DNA from: Streptomyces sp. NBC_00154
GTDB taxonomy: Bacteria; Actinomycetota; Actinomycetes; Streptomycetales; Streptomycetaceae
Assembly (NCBI RefSeq): GCF_026342835.1
Contig: NZ_JAPEMI010000001.1
Location: forward strand, 4,346,501 to 4,410,500
DNA length: 64,000 bases
Reading direction: 5' to 3'
Shown: positions 33,407-42,674 of the stretch, in pieces
Numbering within the stretch: position 1 is the stretch's first letter
Layout of the letters: each line of letters starts with the position of its first letter
Program-made: the position numbers and the translations under genes
The notes under the pieces: generated by a model
Database searches by the model: none
What the model was told of the DNA's origin: nothing
Seen by the model: the letters and a program-made list of their open reading frames with translations, nothing else

Positions 33407-33754
33407 GGGAGCCACCTGCTCTCAAGGGTTGGTCGGGGACTCGCGGATTCCAAGGCGCCGAGATGCGGACGCGGCCGGTGTACAAGTGTGGTCCCGGGCC
33501 CCCGCACCCGTCGTCTCGGCAGGACCGCCCCTTCTCCGTTCGACGCTAGAGCAGTCCACCGCCGCGCGCACTCCGGCCCGGTGGCGGGACACTCCCTTGA
33601 GCCCTCCAGGAAAACTTCGACACGTATTCGACAGAGCCACCCGCAGAAACCCGGTGACAGCCGGACAGCGCCGGACCTTCCCCACTGTGACCTGGGGTCG
33701 GTCCGGCGCTTATGCGTTCGCTACGCGGCCCTCGCTACGGTGCGGTGACCTGCC
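33407..33754. other. Non-coding stretch between secreted protein and tRNA terminator
   Basis: About 350 bases with no convincing gene or repeat on either strand. Should contain the promoter of the small secreted protein, but I cannot place its boxes. Confidence 0.4.
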
Positions 33755-33758
33755 AAAA

Positions 33759-33780
33759 AGGCCCTCCCTAGGGAGGGCCT
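33759..33780 (-). terminator. tRNA-Arg terminator
   Basis: Perfect 22-base palindrome AGGCCCTCCC-TA-GGGAGGGCCT. On the minus strand it is followed by a T5 run (plus-strand AAAAA at 33755-33759), a standard intrinsic terminator just after the tRNA. Confidence 0.9.
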
Positions 33781-33798
33781 GGGTTGGTGCGGACTGTG

Positions 33799-33871
33799 TG
33801 CCCCCGGCAGGACTCGAACCTGCGGCCAAGCGCTTAGAAGGCGCCTGCTCTATCCACTGAGCTACGGGGGC
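33799..33871 (-). tRNA. tRNA-Arg (anticodon UCU)
   Basis: 73-nucleotide cloverleaf on the minus strand: acceptor GCCCCCG/CGGGGGC with discriminator A, D-stem GCTC/GAGC, anticodon stem GGCGC/GCGCT with loop CTTCTAA (anticodon TCT), T-arm GCAGG-TTCGAGT-CCTGC. CCA is not fully encoded. It reads the rare AGA codon. Its 3' end faces the metabolite cluster and is partly repeated at 31368-31430. Confidence 0.97.
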
Positions 33872-34180
33872 CGGGTGGTGGCCTCGGCGGCCTGGAGGCC
33901 CGGGACCGGGCCGGTCCGTGACCTTGCCGGGACAAGGATAGGGCTCCGATCGCCTCGACCCGGTTGCTTCACCTGCGTGGCACGATGTGGAGGTTCGGTG
34001 AAGCGAACCGATAATCGCAGGTGGGTGCGGATCGTGCACTGCTTTTGACGCCTGGCGCCCCGGGTGTTGTGCACTCGTTATGCCTGCGCCCCACTCGTCC
34101 CCTCTGTCCCGACGGCGTAACCGGCGCGCAGAGGCGGCTATACGCTTCAAAATGGCGCCAAAATTGGGCATTCTTCGCAT
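33872..34180. other. Intergenic region between tRNA-Arg and GTPase gene
   Basis: 309 bases. Contains divergent promoters (tRNA leftward, GTPase rightward) and a small hairpin GGTTCG/CGAACC at 33992-34009. No gene seen. Confidence 0.5.
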
Positions 34181-35842
34181 GTGGTGACCATGGACGTACG
34201 GCCTCAGCTCATCGACGCACTTTCCGCCCTGCGCGACCGTGTCGCTGCCGTGCGTCTGCCACTCCCGCTCCCTGGGGCGGCACGTGCCCGTCAGACCAGG
34301 GTCGAGCTGCTCGCACAGCTCGACGACTACCTGCTTCCCCGACTGAAGGATCCTGAAGCGCCGCTGCTCGCGGTCGTCGGTGGCTCCACCGGGGCCGGGA
34401 AGTCGACGCTCGTCAACTCGCTCGTGGGGCGACGGGTCAGCGAGGCCGGGGTGCTGCGGCCGACCACCCGGACCCCTGTCCTTGTCTGCCATCCGGATGA
34501 TCATCACTGGTTCGCCGGGGTACGCGTACTGCCGCAACTGACCCGGGTCTGGCTGCCCCCGGAGGAGTCCGCGGATCCCGGCCTCTGCGACGACCGCGAC
34601 GGGCTCGGCGATGGCGAGCAGGAGGACGGGACCGCGCTGCGGGTCGAGACCGCCGCGAGTCTGCCGCGCGGACTCGCGCTGCTCGACGCCCCGGACATCG
34701 ACTCGCTCGTCGTACGGAACCGGGTGCTGGCAGCCGAACTCGTCTGCGCTGCCGACGTCTGGGTCATGGTCACCACCGCTTCCCGGTACGCCGACGCGGT
34801 GCCGTGGCAGATGCTGCGTACGGCAAAGGAGTACGACGCCTCCCTCGTCATCGTGCTCGACCGGGTGCCGCACCAGGTGATCGCCGAAGTGTCGCGGCAG
34901 TACGGAGCGCTGCTCACCAGGGCGGGTCTCGGTGAGGTGCCCCGCTTCACCATCCCGGAACTGCCCGAGTCGGCGGGCGGCGGCAGCGGGCTGCTGCCCA
35001 CCACCGCGGTCGCACCGCTGCGCGCCTGGCTCGGTCACCGCGTGCACGATCCGGCGGCCCGCCAGCAGGCCGTGGGGCGTACGGCGACCGGGGTCATCGA
35101 CTCGCTGGACGTACGCATGCCGGAGCTGGCCGGGGCCGTCGCCGCGCAGTACGCGGCGGCCGTGCGGCTCACCGGCGTGGTCGAGGACGCGTACCGGAAG
35201 GAGGGCGCCCGGGTGCAGCGGCGGCTGCAGAACGGCGGTGTGCTCGCCGGGGACGCCCGCACCCGGTGGCGCGGATATCCGCTCTACAGCTCCTCCGAGG
35301 AGCTTCTCGACGCACTGGTGGAGAGCCTGGCCGCACTCCTGCAGTGCGCTGTCGCCGCAGCCGACGAGCAGATCCGCACGACCTGGCGGCACGAGCCGGC
35401 AGCCGGCGTGCTCGGGTCCGAGGCCGTCGGCCGGCAGGCCGGGGGATGGGGGCCGGCCGAGGACATCCGAGGCCGGATCGCCATGGCCGTACGACGGTGG
35501 CGGCGGGTGCTGGAGGAGCTGGCCGAGGAAGAGGTGCGCCATCTGGAACGCAACGCCGCACCCGACGCCGAGACGGTGGCCGCACTGCTGGCCGCCGCGC
35601 TGCTCGGCGGACGCCGTGCCCGCAGCGCCGGGGAACAGCTCGCCGAACGCATCGGCGTGCAGGGGGCGCTGCGACTGCGCGACAAGGGAGGCGCGCTGCT
35701 GACCACCTATCTCGACCGGGTGCTGAACAGCGAGCGTGACCGGCGGCTCGCGCCGCTCGACGCACTCGATGTGACCCCGGAGCCGCAGGCAGAACTGATT
35801 GCCGCGCTGTCCGTACTGCAGAAGGAGAGGTGGCAGCGTTGA
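34181..35842 (+). CDS. Dynamin-like / YfjP-type GTPase 1
   Basis: About 553 residues from GTG 34181; ATG 34190 is also possible, and neither has a strong ribosome site. G1 motif GGSTGAGKST near residue 68, a G2-like Thr in RRPTTRTPV-type segment (LRPTTRTPVLV), G3-like LLDAPDIDSL and G4-like VIVLDRVP. The C-terminal half is helical. This conserved actinobacterial pair (with the next gene) is annotated as GTPase or dynamin family; the cellular job is not established. Overlaps the next gene by 4 bases (TTGA). Confidence 0.85.
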   Translation: MVTMDVRPQLIDALSALRDRVAAVRLPLPLPGAARARQTRVELLAQLDDYLLPRLKDPEAPLLAVVGGSTGAGKSTLVNSLVGRRVSEAGVLRPTTRTPVLVCHPDDHHWFAGVRVLPQLTRVWLPPEESADPGLCDDRDGLGDGEQEDGTALRVETAASLPRGLALLDAPDIDSLVVRNRVLAAELVCAADVWVMVTTASRYADAVPWQMLRTAKEYDASLVIVLDRVPHQVIAEVSRQYGALLTRAGLGEVPRFTIPELPESAGGGSGLLPTTAVAPLRAWLGHRVHDPAARQQAVGRTATGVIDSLDVRMPELAGAVAAQYAAAVRLTGVVEDAYRKEGARVQRRLQNGGVLAGDARTRWRGYPLYSSSEELLDALVESLAALLQCAVAAADEQIRTTWRHEPAAGVLGSEAVGRQAGGWGPAEDIRGRIAMAVRRWRRVLEELAEEEVRHLERNAAPDAETVAALLAAALLGGRRARSAGEQLAERIGVQGALRLRDKGGALLTTYLDRVLNSERDRRLAPLDALDVTPEPQAELIAALSVLQKERWQR

Positions 35843-37860
35843 CTGTCGTCACTGACCAGGACCACAGCCAGGAGCAGGGCCGGGTGCGGGACACGGACCC
35901 GGACACGGACCGGGACATGGAGCGGGAGGCGGGGCGGGGCCGGACTGCGGATGCCGTGATCCGCAACGCCCCCGAGCCCGTCGGGCGCTGGGACGACGGG
36001 CTCATTGCCCGGCGTGCCGCTGCCGCCTCCGGGAAATCCGATGCCGACCCCGGCCGCGAGGCCGCCTCCGACGACGAACGGCCCCAGGTCGAGGCGTACG
36101 TACCGTCCGGCAGCCCGCTCGGGCCGCGGCTCGACGCGCTGCGTGAGCTCGTCGGACTGTCCAGGGCCCGGCTCGACCGGGCCACCCTCGCCGAGGCGGG
36201 GCGCGTACTAGACGAGGCTGCCGCCCGGCAGCGGCTCTCCTCCCGGCACACCGTCGTCGCCATTGCCGGTGCGTCGGGCAGCGGCAAGTCGACCCTCTTC
36301 AATTCCCTCGCGGGCGCGCAGATCTCGGACACCGGGCTGCGACGGCCGACCACCGCCGCGCCCATCGCCTGCTCCTGGACCGACGGCGCCGCCGGACTCC
36401 TGGACCGGCTCGCCATTCCCGGGCGGCTCAGGCGCAGGCCGCACCAGGGCGGTACGGAAGCGGACGAGGCGCTTCAGGGGCTCGTTCTCGTCGATCTGCC
36501 CGACCATGACTCGGCGGCGGCCGGGCACCGCGAGCAGGTGGACCGGGTGCTTGCGCTGGTCGACGCGGTGATCTGGGTCGTGGATCCGGAGAAGTACGCG
36601 GACGCGGCTCTGCACGAGCGCTACCTGCGGCCGCTGGCCGGGCACGCGGAGGTCACGTTCGTCGTTCTCAACCAGGTGGACCGGCTGCCCGGCGACGCCG
36701 CCGACCAGGTCCTCGACGACCTGCGTCGGCTGCTCGACGACGACGGCATGGCGCTCGGCGAACACGGCGAACCGGGCGCCACCGTGTTGTCCTTGTCGGC
36801 TCTCACCGGCGACGGGGTGGGCGAACTGCGTGAGCTGCTCGGCCGGTTCGTCCAGGAGCGCATGGCCGCGGCGCGTCGGCTCTCCGCCGATGTTGACGCC
36901 GTCGCGGCCAGACTGCGGCCGGCGTACGTCGCCGAGGGGCGGCCGGGGCTCGGGGAACGTGCCCGTGAGGAGTTCGCCGACCGGCTCGCCGAGGCCGTGG
37001 GCGCGGCCGCGGCAGGTCAGGCCGCCGAGCGCGAGTGGCGCAGGAACGCCGGGCGGGCCTGCGGGACGCCCTGGCTGCGGCTGTGGCGCTGGTACGAGTC
37101 CACCAGGCGGCCGCGAACCATGGACTGGGCAGCAGCGCTGCCCGCGCCGCCGGAGGAGCAGCTCACTGCTCGGCAACGCGTCGAGCAGGCGGTACGCACG
37201 GTGGCGGACGCCGCCGCCGACGGGCTGCCCGTCCCCTGGGCGCAGGCGGTCCGCGAGGCCGCGATGAACGGGGCAGAGGGGTTGCCGGAGGCGCTTGACG
37301 AGCTGGGGGAGAAGAGCGGTACGGCGGCGGAGGGCCAGGACCAGGGCCAGGGCAGGGCCGTGGGGGAGGGTGAGAGTGCGGGCGAGGATGCGGGGCGTGG
37401 CGCGTCGCCCGTCGACGCCGAAGGCGGGGCTGCGGTCGCTGCCGCGACGGCCGGTGGATCAGGTGGGGCACACAGCGGGCGGGCGGCCGGCAGGCCACCG
37501 CGGCCCGCATGGTGGCCCGCCGCCGTACTGGCGCAGGTCTCCATGACGCTGCTGCAGATCTTCGGCGGCCTCTGGCTGATCGGCCAGATCGTCGGCGTAG
37601 TCGAGCCGGGGCTGCTCACCGCCGCATCGGTGATGATGGCCGGGGTCGTCGGCGGGCCGCTGGTCGAGTGGTCGTGTGCGGCCGCCGCGCGTGGGCCCGC
37701 ACGGCGGTACGGGCAGGAGGCCGAGCGGCGGTTGCGCGTGGCGGCGGCGGCCTGCGGTCGGGCGCGGGTACTCGATCCGGTGGCGGCCGAGCTGGTGCGG
37801 TACCGCGAGGTGCGGGAGCGGTTCGTGGCGGTGACGGAGTTTTCCACAACCGGCCGGTAG
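35839..37860 (+). CDS. YfjP-family GTPase 2 with C-terminal membrane segments
   Basis: 673 residues from TTG 35839, 8 bases after AAGGAGAGG and overlapping the previous stop. G1 AGASGSGKST, switch LRRPTTAAPIACSW, G3 LVDLPDHDSA, G4 VLNQVDRL, all intact. An acidic Gly/Glu-rich linker around residue 490-540, then two membrane helices (AVLAQVSMTLLQIFGGLWLI; LLTAASVMMAGVVGG). It is probably anchored to the membrane and works with the preceding GTPase. Confidence 0.87.
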   Translation: MTVVTDQDHSQEQGRVRDTDPDTDRDMEREAGRGRTADAVIRNAPEPVGRWDDGLIARRAAAASGKSDADPGREAASDDERPQVEAYVPSGSPLGPRLDALRELVGLSRARLDRATLAEAGRVLDEAAARQRLSSRHTVVAIAGASGSGKSTLFNSLAGAQISDTGLRRPTTAAPIACSWTDGAAGLLDRLAIPGRLRRRPHQGGTEADEALQGLVLVDLPDHDSAAAGHREQVDRVLALVDAVIWVVDPEKYADAALHERYLRPLAGHAEVTFVVLNQVDRLPGDAADQVLDDLRRLLDDDGMALGEHGEPGATVLSLSALTGDGVGELRELLGRFVQERMAAARRLSADVDAVAARLRPAYVAEGRPGLGERAREEFADRLAEAVGAAAAGQAAEREWRRNAGRACGTPWLRLWRWYESTRRPRTMDWAAALPAPPEEQLTARQRVEQAVRTVADAAADGLPVPWAQAVREAAMNGAEGLPEALDELGEKSGTAAEGQDQGQGRAVGEGESAGEDAGRGASPVDAEGGAAVAAATAGGSGGAHSGRAAGRPPRPAWWPAAVLAQVSMTLLQIFGGLWLIGQIVGVVEPGLLTAASVMMAGVVGGPLVEWSCAAAARGPARRYGQEAERRLRVAAAACGRARVLDPVAAELVRYREVRERFVAVTEFSTTGR

Positions 37861-37953
37861 TCCACAGCCCTCAGCAGGATCCCCGCCTCCCCTTCAGCAT
37901 GAGATCAGTGACCGCGCGGCAGCGGTCACGGGCGACGAAGGGGAGGCGGAGGC

Positions 37954-38562
37954 ATGAACGAGACCGTGGTGACACTGGTGGGCAACGCGGCGACCGGGGT
38001 GGAGTTCCGGGAGACCGCGACCGGCGGAATGGCGCGGTTCCGCTTGGCCGTGACGGCCCGCCGTTGGGACCGGGAGAAGCAGTTCTGGACGGACGGGCAC
38101 ACCAGCTTCTACACCGTGTGGGCGTGGCGCACGCTGGCCTCGAATCTCGCGGGTTCGGTCGCTGTGGGAGAACCACTGGTCGTGCACGGTCGGTTGAAGG
38201 TGCGCGAGGAGGAACGGGACGTGCAGCGCCGGACGTTCGTGGACATCGAGGCGTTGGCGGTCGGACACGATCTGACACGGGGGACGGCGGCGTTCCGCCG
38301 GGTGGTGCGGGGTGATCCGACGCTGACGGCCGGGCCGAGCAGGCGGGGCGGGCCGGCGGAGGAAGGGGGAGAGGGGAAGGCCGACGGGTTCGGGGGGCCG
38401 GTCGAACGGGGGGAGCCTGTTGCGCGGTCCGCGAAGCGGACGCAGGGCGCGCACAGGGCGCAGGGGGAGCGGAGGGTGCAGAGTGAGCGGGGCGCGCGAC
38501 GTGGGGGGCGTGGACCGACGGTACGTCAGGAACAGATCCCGGAGCTGGCGTCGGCGCCGTGA
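37954..38562 (+). CDS. Single-stranded DNA-binding protein paralogue
   Basis: 202 residues; ATG 37954 with GGGGAGGCGGAGG. OB-fold start ETVVTLVGNAATGVEFRETA; RFRLAVTARRWD; FYTVWAWRTLASNLAGSVAV; VVHGRLKVREEE. After about residue 115 the tail is Gly/Arg-rich and lacks the acidic DDDIPF-type end that recruits partners in housekeeping Ssb. Thus likely a specialised SSB (for example for competence-like, sporulation or repair roles) and not SsbA. Confidence 0.87.
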   Translation: MNETVVTLVGNAATGVEFRETATGGMARFRLAVTARRWDREKQFWTDGHTSFYTVWAWRTLASNLAGSVAVGEPLVVHGRLKVREEERDVQRRTFVDIEALAVGHDLTRGTAAFRRVVRGDPTLTAGPSRRGGPAEEGGEGKADGFGGPVERGEPVARSAKRTQGAHRAQGERRVQSERGARRGGRGPTVRQEQIPELASAP

Positions 38563-38753
38563 CCGGGCCTGTGGGCACGGAAGTTACCGGCGATAACGAT
38601 TCTGAGTCGGAATGGTTGTACGACGGTATGACGGGGGAATACGCATCGCCGTTTCCTTAGGATCTCCCAGTACTCACAGGGCACTTGAGTCGGCTGGCGG
38701 GACAAACCCCACACGCGTACCAAGCGCGAGGATCCCGCCCGGAGGGGACATCT

Positions 38754-40208
38754 GTGTTTTCTGCTTCTTCAGCGACCGCTTCAACATCCACGGCGGGGAC
38801 GAATCCCCCACGGAGACCGGGCATCTCCCGGCTGGCTGCATCGGCGGTGGCATCCGGGCTCGTCATAGCCGCCGCCCTCGTCGGCGCAGGCAGCGCGGCC
38901 GCCGACGAGGCGCCCCAGCACCAGGGCGGCGCGACTGCCGTCCTGGACGGGTTGAAGACATACGACCGGGCCGTGCTCCACACGGACGGCAAGAAGCAGG
39001 AACTGGCCGCCGGGCTCTTCGAGATGACCGTCGACGGCGGCGGCAAGCTCAAGACGTACTGCATCGACATTCACAACCCCACCCAGGACCAGGCGAAGTA
39101 CCTGGAGACCCCCTGGAACCAGACCTCGCTCGGCGCCAACAAGAACGCGGGCAGGATCCGCTGGATCCTGCAGCACTCCTACCCGCAGATCGACGACCTC
39201 GCGGCGCTCGCCGAACAGGCCGGCACCGGGCCGCTGACCGAGCAGACCGCGGCGGCGGGCACCCAGGTCGCCATCTGGCGCTACTCGGACAACGCCGACG
39301 TCGACGCCTCCGACCAGCAGGCTGAGAAGCTCGCCGACTGGCTGGGAGAGCACGCCGAGGACGTCGCCGAGCCCAAGGCTTCCCTCGCTCTGGACCCGGC
39401 AGCGGTCTCCGGCCTGTCCGGTGAGCGGCTCGGGCCGGTCACCGTCCACACCGACGCCGGTCAGGTCTCGGTGACCCCGCCCGCCGACTCCGCCAGCGGC
39501 GTCAAGGTCACCGACAAGAGCGGCAAGCCCGTCACCGCGGCTGCCAACGGCGCCGAGCTCTACTTCGACGTCCCGGCGGGCGCCGCCGACGGCACCGCCT
39601 CGCTGACCGTGCAGGCCACCACCTCGGTGCCGGTCGGCCGTGCCTTCGCCGGGGTGACCAAGAGCCAGACCCAGATCCTGGCCGGCTCCAGCGAGTCCAC
39701 GGTCTCCGCGACCGCCACCGCGACCTGGGCCAAGAAGGGCGCAATCCCCGCGATCACCGCGAAGAAGAACTGCGCCAAGAGCGGCGTGGACGTCACCGCG
39801 AGCAACGAGGGCGACGAGGCGTTCACCTTCGAGCTGGCCGGTACCGAGCACACCGTCGAGGCCGGACAGACCGAGACGGTGACCGTCCCGGTCGCCGAGG
39901 ACCAGGCGTACGACTTCACGATCACCGGTCCGGGCGGGTTCACCAAGACGTTCAAGGGCGTCCTGGACTGCAAGACCACCGGCAGCGGCACCGGCGGTCT
40001 CGACACCCAGACCGCCGACCAGCCCGCCCCGGCCACCGCCGGCGGCAGCTCGACCGGGACCGGGGGCGACCTCGCCGAGACCGGCAGCTCCAACGCCACG
40101 CCGATCATCGCGGGCATCGCCATCGCACTCGTCGTCATCGGCGGCGGCGCGATCTTCCTCCTCCGCAAGCGGAAGACGGAGTCCGCGGGGCAGTCGACCG
40201 AGGAGTAA
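38754..40208 (+). CDS. Thioester (TQXA) surface protein with LAETG sortase anchor
   Basis: 484 residues from GTG 38754, six bases after GGAGGGG. Signal peptide SRLAASAVASGLVIAAALVG ending SAAA-D. TQXA thioester domain with TYCIDI (Cys) and GTQVAIWRYSD (Gln), which form an internal Cys-Gln thioester able to bond covalently to surfaces. Two Ig-like beta domains follow. At about residue 440 LAETG is followed by a hydrophobic helix and RKRK, the class-E sortase signal. Cell-wall protein for adhesion or aerial growth. Confidence 0.93.
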   Translation: MFSASSATASTSTAGTNPPRRPGISRLAASAVASGLVIAAALVGAGSAAADEAPQHQGGATAVLDGLKTYDRAVLHTDGKKQELAAGLFEMTVDGGGKLKTYCIDIHNPTQDQAKYLETPWNQTSLGANKNAGRIRWILQHSYPQIDDLAALAEQAGTGPLTEQTAAAGTQVAIWRYSDNADVDASDQQAEKLADWLGEHAEDVAEPKASLALDPAAVSGLSGERLGPVTVHTDAGQVSVTPPADSASGVKVTDKSGKPVTAAANGAELYFDVPAGAADGTASLTVQATTSVPVGRAFAGVTKSQTQILAGSSESTVSATATATWAKKGAIPAITAKKNCAKSGVDVTASNEGDEAFTFELAGTEHTVEAGQTETVTVPVAEDQAYDFTITGPGGFTKTFKGVLDCKTTGSGTGGLDTQTADQPAPATAGGSSTGTGGDLAETGSSNATPIIAGIAIALVVIGGGAIFLLRKRKTESAGQSTEE

Positions 40209-40252
40209 GCGGAACGTGACATCCGAGCGGCATATTGTCACGATGTGCTGCT

Positions 40253-40288
40253 GACAGCCCCGGTACGCCCACGCGTACCGGGGCTGTC
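40253..40288 (+). terminator. Terminator after the surface protein
   Basis: 16-bp perfect stem GACAGCCCCGGTACGC with its complement around a CCAC loop, 45 bases after the stop. It faces the converging gene ending at 40406 and may serve both. Confidence 0.85.
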
Positions 40289-40405
40289 GCGTGATAAGAC
40301 ACCCGGCCTCACTGCGGCACTTCGCGGGCAGCAGGAGGGTGCCGTTTGAAAGTGCTGGTCACGGCCACTCGCCGATGATCGAGATCCGCTTGGAACGCAC
40401 CCTGG

Positions 40406-41503
40406 CTAGTCCTGCGGCCGGACCCCGCCCTTGTCCACCACGGACCGCTTCAGTACGGCGCGGGCTCCGAGCAGGGCGCCCTTCTCGCCGATCTCCGTGT
40501 CCTTCGTCAGGAAGGTGCGCGAGCCCAGGAAGGAGAGCCCCTTCGGGTCGAAGACCCACTCCGAGCGGGTGGCGTGCCGGGTGTCCTCACGGGCGATGCC
40601 CACCCCGTGGCGGCCCAGCGCGTCCACCGCGTCCGGGGCTTCGGTCACCCCGGGGATCAGCGCCGCGGCCTTGTACAGCGCGGCGGCGATCTCCGGCGGC
40701 AGCACGGTCTCTCCGATCAGGTACCCGATCTGCTCGAACACCGCCTGGGCGTGCTCCTCGCCCTCGTGCTTAGGGGTGAGGGCGGTGAGGTGCTCGAGCA
40801 GCTTCTGCGGGTCGGTGGGCAGGGCGGCCAGCCAGCGGTAGGTGGGCCGGTTCAGGCCCTCGCGGGTGCCGTCGGTGTCCCCCAACTCGGCGTTGATGGG
40901 GAGGGTATCCCCGTCCTCGCGGATGTACCCGAGCTTCTTGAGTGGGCCGGGCTTCTGGGCGTACCAGATCTCCCGTTCCTTCAGCGGTCCCGTCACCAGC
41001 TTCCCGCTGGTGAGGTCGCTGTCCTGGACCTGGCTGCGCACATAGACGAACTGGTCGTCGCCGACCGGTCCGGCGTCGCTCTTCGCCGCCGCGTCCGAGA
41101 TCCGGTTCAGCACCAGGGCGACCGGCTGGGCGTTCCCGGCGCGCGCCGAGGCGCTGCCGTCCGCCTGTGCCGCCCCCGGTCCGGCCGCCGGGTCGCCGCC
41201 GCCCTGCGCGGTGTAGCCCACGATCAGCGCACCGGCCAGGGCCAGCGCCGTGACCGGGGCCAGGACGGACGGGCGCAGGAGGCGTGGGCGGGCGGGGCGG
41301 TCGGCACGGACCGCGCGCTCCCGGCCCCGGTCCTGGCCTCGGCTCTCGGAGCGGTCGGCGTCATCGTCGATCAGGTTCATCAGGCGTTCCCTGTGGTGCT
41401 CGTGGCGGCCCGGCGGAAGGTCGAACCCGGTGGCGGGCGGCAGCAGCCGCGCCAGCTCGGCGCGCTCGTCCCGGCCGTCGTCGGTACCCGTTGTCGCGGT
41501 CAT
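40406..41503 (-). CDS. CU044_5270-family membrane protein, partner of ECF sigma
   Basis: 365 residues; ATG 41503 overlaps the sigma factor stop (ATGA). N-terminal cytoplasmic 75 residues (LARLLPPATGFDLPPGRHEH), one membrane helix (VLAPVTALALAGALIVGYTA), then an extracytoplasmic domain (REIWYAQKPGPLKKLGYIRE and DPQKLLEHLTALTPKHEGEE). The family regularly follows ECF sigma genes in actinobacteria and is thought to act as sensor or anti-sigma-like partner; there is no zinc-binding HxxxCxxC motif. Confidence 0.8.
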   Translation of the reverse strand: MTATTGTDDGRDERAELARLLPPATGFDLPPGRHEHHRERLMNLIDDDADRSESRGQDRGRERAVRADRPARPRLLRPSVLAPVTALALAGALIVGYTAQGGGDPAAGPGAAQADGSASARAGNAQPVALVLNRISDAAAKSDAGPVGDDQFVYVRSQVQDSDLTSGKLVTGPLKEREIWYAQKPGPLKKLGYIREDGDTLPINAELGDTDGTREGLNRPTYRWLAALPTDPQKLLEHLTALTPKHEGEEHAQAVFEQIGYLIGETVLPPEIAAALYKAAALIPGVTEAPDAVDALGRHGVGIAREDTRHATRSEWVFDPKGLSFLGSRTFLTKDTEIGEKGALLGARAVLKRSVVDKGGVRPQD

Positions 41504-42246
41504 CGCGATCCCCCTTCGTTGGGCAGGGCGACGAATGCCGCCCTGCCCTCTACCTCTCCGCGGCCCCTGCGGGGTTCCCGCCCGGTTTCCCGCCGCTCCT
41601 CCGAAAGCCGATCCTCCGCGAGCCGTTCGCCCGCCAGCGAGCGCAGCCGGGCCCGGGCCCGGGAGAGCCGGGAGCGTACGGTGCCCACCGGGACGTCCAG
41701 CGCGGCCGCCGCCTGGGCGTAGTCCAGCCCGGCCCACACGCAGAGCGCGAGCACCTCGCGCTCGGGCTGCCGGAGCCGGTCGAGCACCTCGCGTACGGCC
41801 GCCAGCTCGCGCTGGTGGTCCAGGCGTTCGGCGGAGGCCTCGGCGAAGTCCTCGGTCTCCTTCGGCTTCGGCTGCCGGGCCAGGAACGCGAGGCGGCGGC
41901 CGACCCCGCGCCGGTGGTTGCGCGCCCTGTTGGTGGCGATGCCGAGGAGCCAGGGGCCCAGCGGACCGCCCTCCGGATCGACCTGCTCGCGGGTGCGCCA
42001 GGCGACGAGGAAGGTCTCCGACATGACGTCCTCGGCGGCCGAGAGGTCGCCGGTGAGGCGGCAGGCGTGGTGGTAGACGGTCCTGGCGTACCGATCGTAG
42101 AGGTCCGCGAAGGCCTCCCGGTCGCCCGCGCGGATCCGTTCCCGTACGCCGGGGTCTGCCGGTGCCCTCAGGCCGTCCAGGGCGGCCCGGTCGCCCGAGT
42201 CGCCCGGGGGTTGCGCCGGTCGCGCCGGCTGTTCGATGTGCTCCAC
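41500..42246 (-). CDS. ECF RNA polymerase sigma factor
   Basis: 248 residues from GTG 42246, 7 bases after GGAGAGGA. Sigma-2: DREAFADLYDRYARTVYHHA and DVMSETFLVAWRTR; sigma-4 HTH: LDYAQAAAALDVPVGTVRSR, then LSRARARLRS. About 50 extra residues at the C-terminus are Arg/Glu-rich. Co-translated with the membrane partner, suggesting response to an envelope signal. Confidence 0.92.
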   Translation of the reverse strand: MEHIEQPARPAQPPGDSGDRAALDGLRAPADPGVRERIRAGDREAFADLYDRYARTVYHHACRLTGDLSAAEDVMSETFLVAWRTREQVDPEGGPLGPWLLGIATNRARNHRRGVGRRLAFLARQPKPKETEDFAEASAERLDHQRELAAVREVLDRLRQPEREVLALCVWAGLDYAQAAAALDVPVGTVRSRLSRARARLRSLAGERLAEDRLSEERRETGREPRRGRGEVEGRAAFVALPNEGGSR

Positions 42247-42288
42247 GCCGTGTTCCTCTCCGCGACCCGCACCGGGTTCCCGTGGCCC

Positions 42289-42328
42289 GCGTCACAGGGG
42301 TGGGGGCCGGATCCTGTCCCTGTGACGC
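42289..42328. promoter_or_regulatory. Inverted repeat upstream of the sigma factor
   Basis: GCGTCACAGGG and CCCTGTGACGC are perfect 11-base inverted arms with an 18-base spacer, 43 bases upstream of the sigma GTG. Operator for an HTH dimer or a leader hairpin; not a typical ECF promoter. Confidence 0.4.
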
Positions 42329-42674
42329 GGCAGCCGGGTCCCGCCCGGTGGACGATCCTGCCAACCGCCGCTCCGGACGCCGGAACGGGGGGTGGGACTC
42401 GTTCGCAGCCTTCAGCGCTTCGGTGCGTAACTCGCTTGCCTTGCAAGGTGTGCAGGGGTCCATCGAGCCAACGGGGAACACTGGGTCGAGCTGATCTGCG
42501 ATGAGGGCTGGGGCCTATTGGCGGAAAAGTGGTCCAGGTCCGGGAGGAGCCCGTAGCCATCGAGCTCCTTGACGCTCGACCCGCGTACCGGGCCCTCGGG
42601 CCGCCTTCGGGCCATGGAAGGGCACCTGGCGTCGTGCGTCTCGGTGTCCGTGGAGCGATAACTTCGCCTTACTG
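42329..42674. other. Gap of 346 bases without a gene
   Basis: No convincing frame on either strand. A few short frames exist (for example 42529-42717, plus) but lack a ribosome site and recognisable sequence. No repeat seen. Confidence 0.4.
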
